From NCBI RefSeq assembly GCF_025340265.1, contig NZ_CP022707.1, positions 2,852,501 through 2,916,500 of the forward strand: a DNA stretch of 64,000 nt, given 5' to 3'. The number at the start of each line of letters is the position of its first letter. Positions within the stretch are counted from its first letter, which is position 1. Positions 35,029 through 44,760 of this stretch are shown piece by piece. The stretch comes from Novosphingobium sp. 9 (GTDB taxonomy: Bacteria > Pseudomonadota > Alphaproteobacteria > Sphingomonadales > Sphingomonadaceae). The notes below the pieces were generated by a model, which did no database searches, was not told the DNA's origin, and was given only the letters and a program-made list of their open reading frames with translations. The translations under genes and the position numbers were made by a program.

Positions 35029-35370
35029 TCAGCGTTTCTTCTTCGCGATCGGGGCGTTGAAGTCGGGCTCCTTCTTCGCCACCCAGTCGACGAACTTGCG
35101 CACGTCGGGGTTCAGCAGCAGGCCGTCGACGTCCATGCCGTTGCGCTGGAGTTCGGAGTTGGTGAAGGTGGTGATCAGCATCTGCTGGCAGATCGGGTGC
35201 ATCGGCACGGTATCGCGCCCGCCCCGGCTCTTGGGGATCGGGTGATGCCACACGATGGTCTCGCCGGTAGGACGCCCGCACAGCCAGCACGGGACGGGCG
35301 GCGGCGCCTCTTCCTCGGTGTCGATCTCGGGCTCGTCCCAGCCGCCGTTCTTGCGATGTTTGCGGGCCAT
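35029..35370 (-). CDS. HNH endonuclease-domain protein
   Basis: A 113-residue protein with the zinc-finger-like HNH core: CWLCGRPTG, then VWHHPIPKSRGGRDTVPMHPICQQML. The motif gives the paired cysteines and the His-His / His triad expected for a beta-beta-alpha metal nuclease. A Lys-rich end (IAKKKR) could bind DNA. Stand-alone HNH proteins of this size are common in sphingomonads and their targets are unknown. It is flanked on both sides by dispersed repeats, so its position may be mobile. Confidence 0.85.
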   Translation of the reverse strand: MARKHRKNGGWDEPEIDTEEEAPPPVPCWLCGRPTGETIVWHHPIPKSRGGRDTVPMHPICQQMLITTFTNSELQRNGMDVDGLLLNPDVRKFVDWVAKKEPDFNAPIAKKKR

Positions 35371-35400
35371 GGTGTCTCTTCTTGGTGTCCCCCCTCTCCT

Positions 35401-35478
35401 TCGTCATCCCCGCGAAGGCGGGGATCCAGCGCGGAACGCAATGCGCTGACTGGATTCCCGCCTGCGCGGGAATGACGA
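35401..35478. repeat. REP-like paired palindromes
   Basis: Two 29-base units in inverted order (35401-35429 and 35450-35478) differ at about 3 positions. Each unit is itself a palindrome: the right one contains ATTCCC, 8 bases, GGGAAT, and the left one ATCCCC, 8 bases, GGGGAT. Between them agcgc..gcgct forms a small hairpin. The layout is like REP/BIME elements and resembles the Neisseria dRS3 core. It sits directly upstream of the HNH gene. Confidence 0.8.
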
Positions 35479-35517
35479 AAGAAAAGGTGCGGAAATGACG
35501 GACGAACAGGGAAAGCC

Positions 35518-36683
35518 TTACAGCGCCTTTTCGTAGATCGCGTATTCGCGGTTTACGTGGCTGTCGATGGCGTCGGCGATGGCGACCATGCCCTGGTTGT
35601 CTTCCAGAACCCAGCCGATCTCGCCGCGCTTGCCGCCGAACTTATCTACGGCGGCGCGGCGGATGTACTCGATCATCATGAAGGCCAGCTGGCTGGCGAG
35701 GCGCGAGGACTGCAGCTTCTTGCGCACGCCCATCAGCGGCACGCGCATGTCGGCAGGCTTGGGCTTGCGCAGCCACAGCGCCAGCTTGATCCAGCCCAGA
35801 ATGCTCGGCTTGCCGGTGCGGCCGTTCACGCGCATCTGGATCTGGTTGAGATCGGGCAGCGTCATCATGAAGGCCACCGGCTCGCCCTCGTACTCGGCGA
35901 ACTGGATCAGTTCGGGATGGACGAGCGGCTTGAGCTTCTTGCCGGTATGGGCGATTTCCTCGGGCGTGAAGGGCACGAAGCCCCAGTTGTCCGCCCAGGC
36001 ATCGTTGAGAATGTCGCACAGGATCGCCGCTTCCTCGTCGAAGCGCTTGGGATCGCAGTTGCGCACGCGGATCTTGGCGTTCTTCTCACCCGAAGAGACG
36101 ATGCGCTGGATCAGCGGGGGGAACTGCTTCGTGATGTCCAGTTCATAGGTGTAGAGCGTCTTGGCGACGGCATAGCCCGAACCCTCGATCCAGCCCTGAT
36201 AGGCCGGCTGGTGGTGCGCCATCATCACCATCGGGGATGATCGAAGCCCTTCACCTGAATGCCCGGCTCTTCCCAGACCGAGAGGTTCATCGGCGCCAGC
36301 ACGCGGGTCATGCCTTCCTTGCGCAGCCAGTCCTCGGCCGTGGCGATCAGCGCCTTGGCGACGGCTTCGTCCTCGGCCTCGATCGCGCCCCAGTTGCCGG
36401 TGCCCGGCCCCATGCCCTGCTCGACCGGCTGGGTCAGCGCCAGTTCATCGATGTGGGCAGAGATACGCCCGACGATCTTGCCGCCGCGACGTGCTAAGAA
36501 CAGCTGGACGCGGGCATGGTCGAAGAACGGGTTCTTGCCCGGCGTGAACTTCTCGATCTCCTCCATGCGCAGGTTCGCGACCCAGTTTTGATCTGGCGCA
36601 TTGTGGCGATAGGCGAAGTCCACGAAGGCAGCACGATCGGCCTTGCTGGAAACGGGTGCGATGACTAGTTCGGCGTTGGCCAC
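35518..36683 (-). pseudogene. GNAT-like acyltransferase of about 388 residues, interrupted by one-base frameshift
   Basis: The N-terminal part starts at a GTG (36683; VANAELVIAPVSSKADRAAF) and includes VQLFLARRGGKIVGRISAHIDEL and LAPMNLSVWEEPG, then ends at DHPRW. The C-terminal part picks up MVMMAHHQPAYQGWIEGSG and continues with WGFVPFTPEEIAHTGKKLKPL and YEGEPVAFMMTLPD to the end. One extra base in the GGGG at 36233-36236 rejoins them as GFDHPPMVMMAHHQP, the family sequence. These large GNAT proteins are common in sphingomonads but have no assigned substrate. Probably intact in the cell. Confidence 0.82.
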
Positions 36684-36824
36684 GATCCTGCCTTTGTTCC
36701 GATGTAGGGAAGAAGAATGGATGCGACCTGCGTGGACTCGCCTCATGTTGTCAAGCGCGGTTAACACTGCACAGCAACATACCCGGCCGGCGACGCGAAA
36801 AAGGTTCACTTTGGAAGTAGTACG

Positions 36825-37946
36825 ATGATCGAACAGGATATCCTCGACAGGCCCAATGCGCCCGCGACCGCAAGAGATGTGGCCGCGGATGAGGCCGCGC
36901 GTGCCGGCCGTGCGGCGATTCGCAAGAATGGCCCCGAGGACAAGGCGATGATGCGCGCCGCCGCCGAACTGACGCGCGACATCGCCAAGGCACGCCCCGC
37001 GATCTACTGGCCCGACATGCTGGCCAATGCCGCCGTCGGCTATGCGACGCTGGCAGGCGCGATCCTGGCCAGTTCGCCGTGGGTGGCGCTGGCCTGCGCG
37101 CTGGTCTCGGTGCTGACGCTCTACCGCGCGCTGCTGTTCATCCACGAACTGACGCACTACCACCGCGATGCCCTGCCCGGCTTCCGCTTTGCCTGGAACC
37201 TCTTGGTCGGCGTGCCGATGCTGATCCCCTCGTACATGTATGAGGGCGTGCATTCGCTGCACCACTCGCGCGTGCGCTACGGCACATCCGAAGACCCGGA
37301 GTACCTGCCGCTGGCGCTGATGAAGCCGTGGTCGCTGCCGGTCTTCGCACTCACCTCGCTGCTGCTGCCTGCCGCGCTGATCGTACGCGGGGCGATCCTC
37401 GTGCCGCTGGGCGCGGTGATCCCGCCGGTGCGCCGTCTGGTGTGGGAGCGCGCCTCCTCGCTTTCGATCAACCCCGGCTTCCGTCGCAAGGCGCCCGAGG
37501 GCGAGTTCGCGCGCATGGTGTTCTGGCAGGAAGTGGGCGTCTCGGTCTGGTCGATCGCGCTGATCGCCGCGAGCCTTGCCTGGGGCTGGCGTCCGCTGAT
37601 AATCGCCGTCGCCATCGTCGCTGCCGTCGCCCTGCTCAATCAGGTCCGCACGCTCGTCGCGCACCTGTGGGAGAACGAGGGCGAGCAGATGAGCGTGACC
37701 GAGCAGTACCTCGATTCGGTGAACGTGCCGCCGCCGGGCGTGATGGCAGGCCTGTGGGCGCCGGTCGGCCTGCGTTACCACGCGCTGCACCACCTGCTGC
37801 CCAGCCTGCCCTACCATTCGCTGGGCGAGGCGCACCGCCGCCTGGCCGCGAACCTTGCGCCGGGATCGACCTACACCAAGGCCAACTACCCCGGCCTGAT
37901 GCCGCTGATGAGCCGCCTCGTCGCCAGCACGATGGGCCGCCGCTGA
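36825..37946 (+). CDS. Membrane fatty acid desaturase / hydroxylase family
   Basis: A 373-residue membrane enzyme with the three histidine boxes of non-heme di-iron desaturases: FIHELTHYHRD near residue 106, GVHSLHHSRVRYGT near 145 and RYHALHHLLPSLPYHSLG near 325. Pairs of membrane helices lie between the boxes (for example PWVALACALVSVLTLYRALL). The spacing of the third box is like acyl-lipid or sphingolipid desaturases; the substrate cannot be decided here. It is divergent from the GNAT gene and ends at a very strong terminator. Confidence 0.9.
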   Translation: MIEQDILDRPNAPATARDVAADEAARAGRAAIRKNGPEDKAMMRAAAELTRDIAKARPAIYWPDMLANAAVGYATLAGAILASSPWVALACALVSVLTLYRALLFIHELTHYHRDALPGFRFAWNLLVGVPMLIPSYMYEGVHSLHHSRVRYGTSEDPEYLPLALMKPWSLPVFALTSLLLPAALIVRGAILVPLGAVIPPVRRLVWERASSLSINPGFRRKAPEGEFARMVFWQEVGVSVWSIALIAASLAWGWRPLIIAVAIVAAVALLNQVRTLVAHLWENEGEQMSVTEQYLDSVNVPPPGVMAGLWAPVGLRYHALHHLLPSLPYHSLGEAHRRLAANLAPGSTYTKANYPGLMPLMSRLVASTMGRR

Positions 37947-37975
37947 GGTTTCCGCTGAAGGTTGTCGGCCTCACC

Positions 37976-38032
37976 AGCCCAAACGAAAAGGGGCCGCGAT
38001 CATGGCGATCGCGGCCCCTTTTCGTTTGGGCT
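37976..38032. terminator. Bidirectional terminator with 26-bp perfect stem
   Basis: Arms at 37976-38001 and 38007-38032 are perfectly complementary around a 5-base loop, with AAAA and TTTT blocks inside the stem. It lies between the convergent desaturase and lptG genes and should stop both transcripts. Confidence 0.92.
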
Positions 38033-38052
38033 CGTAACTGGCGGAAGCGGTA

Positions 38053-39150
38053 TTATTCCTCGGTCCGCACCAGCACCGTCTCGCCGACCAGCAGGAACAG
38101 CACGAAGGGCGCCCATGCCGCGACCAGCGGCGGATAGCCGCCGAAGTTGCCCATCGCCAGCGCCGCATTGTCGAGCACGAAATAGGCAAAGCCCAGCGCC
38201 ATGCCGATCACCGCACGGATCAGCAACTGCCCCGAACGGGCCAGTCCGAACGCGGCGACCGCGCCCAGCAGCGGCATCAGCAGCGCGGCCAGCGGGCCGG
38301 AAATCTTGTGCCACCACGCCGCCTCAAGCTCGCTGGTGCGGCGCCCGGCGGCGCGCATCGCCTCGATCGAACGGCTCAGCTCGAAGATGTTCTGCCCGTC
38401 CGAATCGATCGAGGTCATCCGCACCTTGTCAGGCGTGATCCCCGGCGCCACGAGGTCCGAGATCGGCTTGGTGCTGGTGGTGTCCGCCACGTCGAAGTGG
38501 CGCGGCTTGACCAGACGCCAGCCGGGATTGGCATATGTCGCGGTGGGCGCGCGGGTCTCGCTCAGGATCGCGCCATTGGCATCGCGAACGTAGAACGTGA
38601 CATTGGTCAGCGTCATCGTGTTGCCGGGGCCGGACGCCTGCGCGGCATAAAGGATGTCGCGCCCGTCGGCGAGGTAGACGTTGGTGCGCAGCCCCGTGTC
38701 CTTGGGCACCGGGCCGTACTTCACCGCCTGCCAGGCATCGAGCGTGGCAAACGAACGCGTCACCACCCGCTCGTTGAACACGAAGCTCAGCCCCGAGATC
38801 ACCAGCGAGGTCAGCAGCAGCGGCGCGAGCACCTGATGCGCGGACAGCCCCGCCGCGCGCATCGAGATCACCTCGCTGTTCTGGTTCAGCGTCATCAGCG
38901 TGATGATCGTCGCCAGCAGCACCGAATAGGGCAGGAAGCGCGAGATCAGCTGCGGCACGCGCAAGGTGACGTAGTACATCAACTGCGCCTGCCCGTTGCC
39001 GTGATAGGCCAGAATGTCGCCACTCTCGCCCAGAAGGTCGAGCACCTGCAGCACCAGAACCAGCATGATCAGCACCGCCAGAATGCGCGTGGCGAACAGC
39101 TTGGCCAGATAGAGGGTGAGCGTGCGCGAAGGGAAGAAATCGAACTGCAT
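38053..39150 (-). CDS. lptG: LPS export permease LptG
   Basis: A 365-residue subunit of the LptB2FG transporter, which pulls lipopolysaccharide from the inner membrane toward the LptA bridge. Three N-terminal helices (ILAVLIMLVLVLQVLDLLGESGDIL, VPQLISRFLPYSVLLATIITLM), a periplasmic beta-jellyroll and three C-terminal helices are visible. NQNSEVISMRAAGLSAHQVL is the coupling helix that meets LptB. It overlaps the lptF stop by one base. The 5' part of the frame beyond 39150 belongs to lptF. Confidence 0.93.
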   Translation of the reverse strand: MQFDFFPSRTLTLYLAKLFATRILAVLIMLVLVLQVLDLLGESGDILAYHGNGQAQLMYYVTLRVPQLISRFLPYSVLLATIITLMTLNQNSEVISMRAAGLSAHQVLAPLLLTSLVISGLSFVFNERVVTRSFATLDAWQAVKYGPVPKDTGLRTNVYLADGRDILYAAQASGPGNTMTLTNVTFYVRDANGAILSETRAPTATYANPGWRLVKPRHFDVADTTSTKPISDLVAPGITPDKVRMTSIDSDGQNIFELSRSIEAMRAAGRRTSELEAAWWHKISGPLAALLMPLLGAVAAFGLARSGQLLIRAVIGMALGFAYFVLDNAALAMGNFGGYPPLVAAWAPFVLFLLVGETVLVRTEE

Positions 39151-40382
39151 CAGGTCTTGTCCGCAGCAGGCACGGGAAGGAGAGGCCCGCTCTTGCGGCG
39201 GCGGCGCAGCAGCGAGCGGATGCGCTTGCCGACGATCGCGGCAATCCGCTCCAGCCAGCCGATCGCCTGACCGCCGGGCACATAGGCCACGCGCCAGTAC
39301 ATCCACACGATCAGCGCGGCGAACAGCGCGAACGGCCCCCACAGTCCGAAGACCGGGCTGATCTTGCCGAGCGAGGCCACGTCGCTCGCGTACTCGTTGA
39401 TCTTGTGATAGGCCACGATCATCACGATCGAGACGAACAGGCCCAGCGCAGACGTCGATCGCTTGGGCGGGATCGCCAGCGCCACCGCCAAGAGCGGCAG
39501 CAGCAGCATCATCACCACTTCGACCATGCGATAGTTGAAGTTCGCCTGGCTGGCGATACGCTCGGCCTTGGGGCGGTCCTTGTTCCAGCCAAGGTGCATC
39601 AGCTCGGGCAGCAGATATTCGCGATCGGCGCCGCCGCGCTGGCGGAACTTCTCCACCGCCGGAAGGTCGATCGGCAGATCGTGCTGCGTGAAGGTCAGCA
39701 CGCGCGAGTTATGGCCGGGAATGTCCTGCACCATCCGCCCGTTGTCGAGCCGCAGCACGATGGTATCGGGCGAGCCGCGGAAGGCGAGGAAGCGCCCCTG
39801 CCTGGCCGAGATCGACAGCACCTGACCCTTGGCGTCGGCCACGCGCACGAAGATGCCCAGCAGCTTGCGGCCATCGTCCTGGCTCTGTTCGATCCGCAGC
39901 GCGATGCGGTCCTTCAGCGTGGTGAACTCGCCCACCTTGATCGAGGCGCCCAGCGCACCGGACTTCAGCTCGTAGTTCAGCTCTTCGTAGTAATAGCGCG
40001 CCAGCGGCTGCAGATAGCCGACATTGGCGAGGTTCACGCCCACCAGCACCAGCGTGATGATGTAGGGCATGCGCAGCAGGCGGGTATAGCTGAGGCCCAC
40101 CGCTCGCATCACGTCCAGCTCGCTGGAGGTCGCCAGCTTGCGGAAGGCCAGCAGGATGCCGATCATCAGCCCCAGCGGAATCGCGAGGCTGGCATATTCG
40201 GGCATCAGGTTGGCGAGCATCTTGAAGACCACGCCGACCGGCCCGCCCTCCGTCGCCACGAAGTCGAACAGCTTGAGCATCTTGTCGAGCATCAGCAGCG
40301 ATGCCGCCAGCAGGAAGATGCCGAACATGGGCATCAGCGTGAGGCGCAGGATGTATCGATCTATGGCGGTGATGAATTTCAC
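39150..40382 (-). CDS. lptF: LPS export permease LptF
   Basis: A 410-residue partner of LptG. It begins MKFITAIDRYILRLTLMPMFGIFLL and shows the coupling segment LATSSELDVMRAVGLSYTRLL. A periplasmic jellyroll (ARQGRFLAFRGSPDTIVLRLDNGRM) and three C-terminal helices follow, then a basic tail (RSLLRRRRKSG). Its TGA shares a base with the lptG ATG, so the two are co-translated. Confidence 0.93.
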   Translation of the reverse strand: MKFITAIDRYILRLTLMPMFGIFLLAASLLMLDKMLKLFDFVATEGGPVGVVFKMLANLMPEYASLAIPLGLMIGILLAFRKLATSSELDVMRAVGLSYTRLLRMPYIITLVLVGVNLANVGYLQPLARYYYEELNYELKSGALGASIKVGEFTTLKDRIALRIEQSQDDGRKLLGIFVRVADAKGQVLSISARQGRFLAFRGSPDTIVLRLDNGRMVQDIPGHNSRVLTFTQHDLPIDLPAVEKFRQRGGADREYLLPELMHLGWNKDRPKAERIASQANFNYRMVEVVMMLLLPLLAVALAIPPKRSTSALGLFVSIVMIVAYHKINEYASDVASLGKISPVFGLWGPFALFAALIVWMYWRVAYVPGGQAIGWLERIAAIVGKRIRSLLRRRRKSGPLLPVPAADKT

Positions 40383-40467
40383 GGATGCTTTTCGCGTATG
40401 CCTGAACCAGACCCCTTAACCGCAAGGCGCGCCGGGCGAAAGCCGTTTATCGGTTCGGGATGCACGC

Positions 40468-40893
40468 TTAACCCCACAGCAGCGGCCACAGGACCATCAG
40501 CAGGCCCACCATGCTGACGATGTAAAGGAGCGAGCGCAGCCCCTTGATCCCTGCCCAGTAGACCGGAAGATAGGCCACGCGCGCAGCCAGCCAGACCCAG
40601 GCGCCGATGTGCGAGACCGTGCCGGTCCGCCCCGCCAGCACCACGCCCAGCAGCGCGGCGACGGCCACCGGGAAGGTTTCCTGAAGGTTCGCCTGTGCCC
40701 GGATCACCCGCCCGGTGCGCGGCGGCAATGCGGGCAGGCCGGAGGTTTCGTCACGCGGTCCCATGTTCCAGTCCACGCCGTACTGGCGCGTGCGCAACTG
40801 ACCCGCGAGCAGGATGTTGAACACCAGCAGCACGCAGCCCCAGGCGAGAACGAGCAGTTCCGTGGGAATGGCGGTGGACGATCCTGTCAGCAT
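40468..40893 (-). CDS. MAPEG-family membrane protein
   Basis: A 141-residue four-helix membrane protein of the MAPEG (eicosanoid and glutathione metabolism) superfamily: ELLVLAWGCVLLVFNILLAGQL, the signature GRVIRAQANLQETFPVAVAALLGV, then WVWLAARVAYLPVYWAGI. Its bacterial function is unknown. The start is uncertain: the ATG at 40893 gives the usual family length, but ATGs at 40944 and 40938 and a TTG at 40974 are in frame. Confidence 0.88.
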   Translation of the reverse strand: MLTGSSTAIPTELLVLAWGCVLLVFNILLAGQLRTRQYGVDWNMGPRDETSGLPALPPRTGRVIRAQANLQETFPVAVAALLGVVLAGRTGTVSHIGAWVWLAARVAYLPVYWAGIKGLRSLLYIVSMVGLLMVLWPLLWG

Positions 40894-41035
40894 GGCCTCA
40901 ACAACCCCCTGTCCTTCTTCCGCGTTCCCGAAGCCCATCGACATCGGCAGATAAACAGCGCCGATACCCGTCAATAGCGCAAATACCGGGCGCCCGATGT
41001 CGCTACAATCGCGCGACCGTCATGTGGGGGCTGCG

Positions 41036-41458
41036 TCAGGCCTTTTCCAGCGTGCACTGAAGCGGGTGCTGGTTCTGACGCGCGAAGTCCATCACCTGAT
41101 TCACCTTGGTTTCGGCGATCTCGTAAGGGAAAATCCCGCAGACGCCGACCCCGCGCTGGTGGACGTGCAGCATCACCCGCGTCGCGGCTTCCAGATCCAT
41201 GTGGAAGAAGCGCTTGAGCACCAGCACGACGAATTCCATCGGCGTGTAATCGTCATTCAGCATCAAGACCTTGAACTGGCTCGGCTTCTTGGGCCGGGCA
41301 CGGGTCTTGGTGGCGACGCCCAGTTCGTCTCCCGCATCGGTCCCGCCATCGCGATCGCCGCCATCATCGGCAGCACGAGGCGCGAGGGCGATCCTCGCAA
41401 GTCCTGCGGGATCGGCGCTCACAGGCCGCAAGACGGCCGGACGGGGGGAAACTGTCAT
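41036..41458 (-). CDS. clpS: ClpS adaptor protein
   Basis: A 140-residue protein; residues about 55-140 are the ClpS fold. [23 protein letters not shown] provides the N-degron pocket (Asn-Asp and the Met-Glu pair), and [25 protein letters not shown] is the conserved second half. ClpS presents proteins with Phe, Leu, Trp or Tyr N-termini to ClpAP. The N-terminal 55 residues are a long disordered lead. The ATG at 41458 is chosen; one at 41467 is also possible. ClpA is not in view. Confidence 0.94.
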   Translation of the reverse strand: MTVSPRPAVLRPVSADPAGLARIALAPRAADDGGDRDGGTDAGDELGVATKTRARPKKPSQFKVLMLNDDYTPMEFVVLVLKRFFHMDLEAATRVMLHVHQRGVGVCGIFPYEIAETKVNQVMDFARQNQHPLQCTLEKA

Positions 41459-41582
41459 GGATCGCATGGTGCCCAGAATATCGTAGCGGGACACCTCACG
41501 ACAAGATGCCCCGCCCAATATTATCTCACGAGCACGACCGGACGCGAGCGAAAACCGCCCGCATGACCGGCCGGACCAGCCA

Positions 41583-42539
41583 TCAGGCCGCCGTGCGGAC
41601 CTTTTCCATGGCCAGGCTGAAACGGCCCGAAATCGGCGCCATCACATCGCTCATCAGCTTGAGCATGGCTTCGCTGTTCTTCGAGCCGGTAGCGACGGCG
41701 CTGTCGAAGTTTTTGCGCATCATGTCGCCCTGCAGCTTGAAGAAGTCGGTCGGCGACTTGGCGGCGGCAAGCTCCTTGATGTCACCGGTCATGGCTTCGA
41801 ACGAAGCGCGGCTTTCCGAGACCAGCGAAGACCCCATGCCCTGCATGCCTTCAGCGAAGATCTTGCCCGATTCGATCACGGCCTCGACGTTGCCCTTGGT
41901 GAAGTCGCTGACTTCGCCGAGAACCTCGGTGCCCTTTTCGAAGGCCGCCTTGGCCTTGGTCTGGGCGTCGCTCATGGCATCCTTGATATTGACATTCATG
42001 TCCATCGTGCTGTCCTCGAGAATGAAGTTGGTAAAAAGTCCTGCGAACGCTGCGGGTGGTGTGACGGTCTTGGATGCCGTCTCTGCAATCGGTGTCTTGG
42101 CGACCGCGAGTTCGGTTTTCGTCGGCTTGGGCGCCGGAGCGGCCTTGGCTGCCGGGGCAGGCTTGGGCGCTTCGGGCGTCTTCGGCACTTCGAGCTTTGC
42201 CGGCTCCAGCTTTACCGGTTCGCCCGCCTTGGCGGCAGGAACCGGCTCGGCCACCGCTACCGGAGCAGCTGCCGGTTTGGGCGGGGCTGCGACTTCGGCC
42301 GCCTTGGCCACAGTCGGCGTGACCGACTTTGCCGGTATAGGTGGCTTGGAGGCTTTCGGCGCGGCTTGCGGCTTCGCAGCTGTCGGCTTGGAAACCGCCT
42401 GCTTGAGCGGAGCCGTCTTGACGGGCGCCTTCTTCGCAGCGGGTTTGGCAATCGGCTTGGGTTTGGGCTGGGGCTTGATGGTGGCTACAGATGCCTTCTT
42501 CGGCGTCGTCTTGCTTTTCGCGTCGTCCTGTCCGGCCAT
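41583..42539 (-). CDS. phaP: Phasin-family PHA granule protein with Lys/Ala/Pro-rich N-terminal half
   Basis: A 318-residue protein in two parts. Residues 1-165 are a histone-H1-like low-complexity run of Lys, Ala and Pro ([20 protein letters not shown] and similar). Residues about 180-318 are a phasin domain ([35 protein letters not shown]...[15 protein letters not shown]), which coats PHA granules. The basic half resembles PhaF-type phasins that bind DNA and help granules to segregate. phaC lies 343 bases upstream on the same strand. Two CTGC-N3-GCA(G) sites in that gap fit control by the PHA repressor PhaR. Confidence 0.88.
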   Translation of the reverse strand: MAGQDDAKSKTTPKKASVATIKPQPKPKPIAKPAAKKAPVKTAPLKQAVSKPTAAKPQAAPKASKPPIPAKSVTPTVAKAAEVAAPPKPAAAPVAVAEPVPAAKAGEPVKLEPAKLEVPKTPEAPKPAPAAKAAPAPKPTKTELAVAKTPIAETASKTVTPPAAFAGLFTNFILEDSTMDMNVNIKDAMSDAQTKAKAAFEKGTEVLGEVSDFTKGNVEAVIESGKIFAEGMQGMGSSLVSESRASFEAMTGDIKELAAAKSPTDFFKLQGDMMRKNFDSAVATGSKNSEAMLKLMSDVMAPISGRFSLAMEKVRTAA

Positions 42540-42629
42540 TGCCACCTTCCCAAAAAGCCTGCGTGCCGACGCGTATCGAGCGATGCGCTTTCATGACCTC
42601 GGCAAACTGGCCGGGGACTCGGCACTCCA

Positions 42630-42694
42630 TTGCTGCAACGCAAAATAGGATGAGCAGCACACCAAGTCAAGCTCCTCATGCTGCAGTGCAGCAT
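42630..42694. promoter_or_regulatory. Candidate PhaR operator sites upstream of the phasin gene
   Basis: A perfect 17-base palindrome, atgctgcagtgcagcat (42678-42694), contains CTGC-N3-GCAG, the form reported for PhaR of Paracoccus (family knowledge). A second, weaker match, TGCTGCaacGCA, lies at 42631-42642. Both sit in the 343-base spacer between phaC and the phasin gene, 90-155 bases before its start. The rest of the spacer shows no gene. Confidence 0.55.
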
Positions 42695-42882
42695 ACGTAT
42701 TTTACGCAGAAATCCGGAGAATTTTCAGACGCAATCCAGACATAACCGGGAGACAATTCCGTTTGTGCGAAAGGGCACACAATTACTTCAAACACTAGCG
42801 CCCGGCGCCGCCACGAGGCGTCCGACACAATCCTTTGCCATGGGGAATTTCAGCGGTTTACCGATCTGCCCGAAAAGCGCGA

Positions 42883-44760
42883 TCAGCGCGTCATCACATA
42901 GCGCCCCGGCGCATCCTCGATCGCCTTGTCGCCGCGACCGCCGGGCCGCCGCTTGCCCTTGGCAGGCAATTTCGTACCATCGAGCGCCTCAATCCATTGG
43001 GCCCAGTGCGGCCACCAGCTGCCCCGGTGCTCGCTCGCGCCGCTAACGAAAGCCTCCAGCGAATCGACAGGGGCGCCGTTCACCCAGTACTGGTACTTGT
43101 TGGCGCTCGGCGGGTTGACGACACCCGCGATATGCCCCGATCCCGCCAGCAGGAACGTCCACGGCCCTGCCAGATGGCGCGTCAGCTTCCACACGCTGCG
43201 CGGCGGGGCGATATGATCCTCGCGCCCCGCCTGAATGTAGCAGGGCGTCGTGATCCGCCGTAGGTCGATAGGCACGCCCCCGGCCTGAAGGGAATCGGGC
43301 ACCACCAGCCGGTTATCGCGATAGAGATCGCGCAGATAGTCGCGATGCCAGCGCGCGGGCAGATTGGTGACGTCGCCGTTCCAGTGCAGCAGATCGAAGG
43401 CCGGGCGATCCTCGCCCTTGAGATAGTTGCGCTCGACATGCGACCAGATCAGGTCGTTGCCGCGCAGGATATTGAACGTCGCGGCCAGATAGCGCCCGTC
43501 GAGATAGCCGTCGGTCGACAGCTTGCCGATGGCGTCGATCTGCGCATCGTCGACGAAGTTCTTGAGGTCGCCCGCCTCCTCGAAGTCCACTTGCGCGGTC
43601 AGGAACGTGGCGCTGGCCACCTTGTCGCCCTCGCCCTTCCTCGCAAGGATCGCCAGCGTGGCGGCCAGCGTCGTGCCCGCGACGCAATAGCCCACGGTGT
43701 GGACGGCGGGCACCTTCAGCCGCTCGCGCACAAGGTCGATCACGGCGATCTGCGCCGCGATGTAATCGTCCCACACCATATCGGCCATCGATGCATCGGC
43801 GGACTTCCACGAGACCATGAACACGGTGATCCCCTGCTCCACCGCCCAGCGCACGAAGCTTTTCTTCGCATTGAGGTCGAGGATGTAGAAGCGGTTGATC
43901 CACGGCGGGAAGATCACCAGCGGCGTCGCCAGCACCTTGTCGGTGGTCGGCGTGTACTGGATCAGCTGGTAGAGCGGCGTCTCGGCGATCACCTTGCCCG
44001 GCGTCACCGCGATATTCTCGCCCAGCGTGAAGGCGCCGGGGCTGGAATGCACGATCTGCCCCTTGCGCAGATCGTCGATCAGGTTCTCGAACCCGCGCAC
44101 CAGGCTTTCGCCCTGCGTCTCCGCCGCCTTCGCCATCGCCAGCGGATTGGTCAGCGGAAAATTCGAGGGGCTGAGCGCGTCGGCGACAGCCCGCGCGGCG
44201 AACACCAGCTGTGCCTTGCGGCTGGCATCGACACCCTCGGAGGCCTCGGCCATCGCCACCAGCCGCTGCGAGAGCAGCAGATAGAGCTGATGGATGACGG
44301 CAAAGAACGGCTTGCTGCTCCATGCGGCATCCCCGAAGCGGCGGTCCCCGCCCAGCGGCAACAGCGGCAGTTCGGGCACCTGCTCGGCAGCGTCCGGCCC
44401 CATGCCGTACTGGCCCAGCACCGCGTTCACGAGGGAAATGCCTTCTTCCCACAGGTGCTTGTGCACATCGGGATCGCTGAGCGGCAACTGGCGCAGCACC
44501 GTCTCGATCGTGCCGGCCCACTTCGCCGGATCGCCCAGCGGCGACGTGCCGCCTCCGACCTTCTGCAACTGCTCGATCTGATAGTCCTGCCAGAGCGACT
44601 GCATCCGGCCAACGACACCGGCCCAGTTCACGGCATTCTCGTCAGCCGCTTTCGCATCGCCCCCGCTCGCAACCGCCGATGTCGTGCCCAGCAGGGCCTG
44701 GAACGTATCGGTCTGCGCACGGACGATATCGGCAAGCATCGCATTGGATTCGGTGGGCAT
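42883..44760 (-). CDS. phaC: Class I poly(3-hydroxyalkanoate) synthase PhaC
   Basis: A 625-residue enzyme that polymerises hydroxyacyl-CoA into PHA. The lipase-like box GYCVAG is at 357-362 with catalytic Cys359. The catalytic aspartate region is REDHIAPPRSVWK and the histidine is in AGSGHIAGVVNPP. The N-terminal 200 residues form the usual helical domain, and the C-terminus is basic (KGKRRPGGRG). The ATG at 44760 is chosen over an upstream in-frame start. It is divergent from alaC, with 187 bases between. Confidence 0.96.
   Translation of the reverse strand: MPTESNAMLADIVRAQTDTFQALLGTTSAVASGGDAKAADENAVNWAGVVGRMQSLWQDYQIEQLQKVGGGTSPLGDPAKWAGTIETVLRQLPLSDPDVHKHLWEEGISLVNAVLGQYGMGPDAAEQVPELPLLPLGGDRRFGDAAWSSKPFFAVIHQLYLLLSQRLVAMAEASEGVDASRKAQLVFAARAVADALSPSNFPLTNPLAMAKAAETQGESLVRGFENLIDDLRKGQIVHSSPGAFTLGENIAVTPGKVIAETPLYQLIQYTPTTDKVLATPLVIFPPWINRFYILDLNAKKSFVRWAVEQGITVFMVSWKSADASMADMVWDDYIAAQIAVIDLVRERLKVPAVHTVGYCVAGTTLAATLAILARKGEGDKVASATFLTAQVDFEEAGDLKNFVDDAQIDAIGKLSTDGYLDGRYLAATFNILRGNDLIWSHVERNYLKGEDRPAFDLLHWNGDVTNLPARWHRDYLRDLYRDNRLVVPDSLQAGGVPIDLRRITTPCYIQAGREDHIAPPRSVWKLTRHLAGPWTFLLAGSGHIAGVVNPPSANKYQYWVNGAPVDSLEAFVSGASEHRGSWWPHWAQWIEALDGTKLPAKGKRRPGGRGDKAIEDAPGRYVMTR

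Noticed and set aside
36684..37835. Long minus-strand extension upstream of the GNAT acyltransferase
   Set aside because: It is the shadow of the desaturase gene; the acyltransferase family starts at the GTG at 36683.
42678..42694. The 17-base palindrome as a phaC terminator
   Set aside because: It is about 190 bases away from the phaC stop, has no T-run, and fits the PhaR operator form better.
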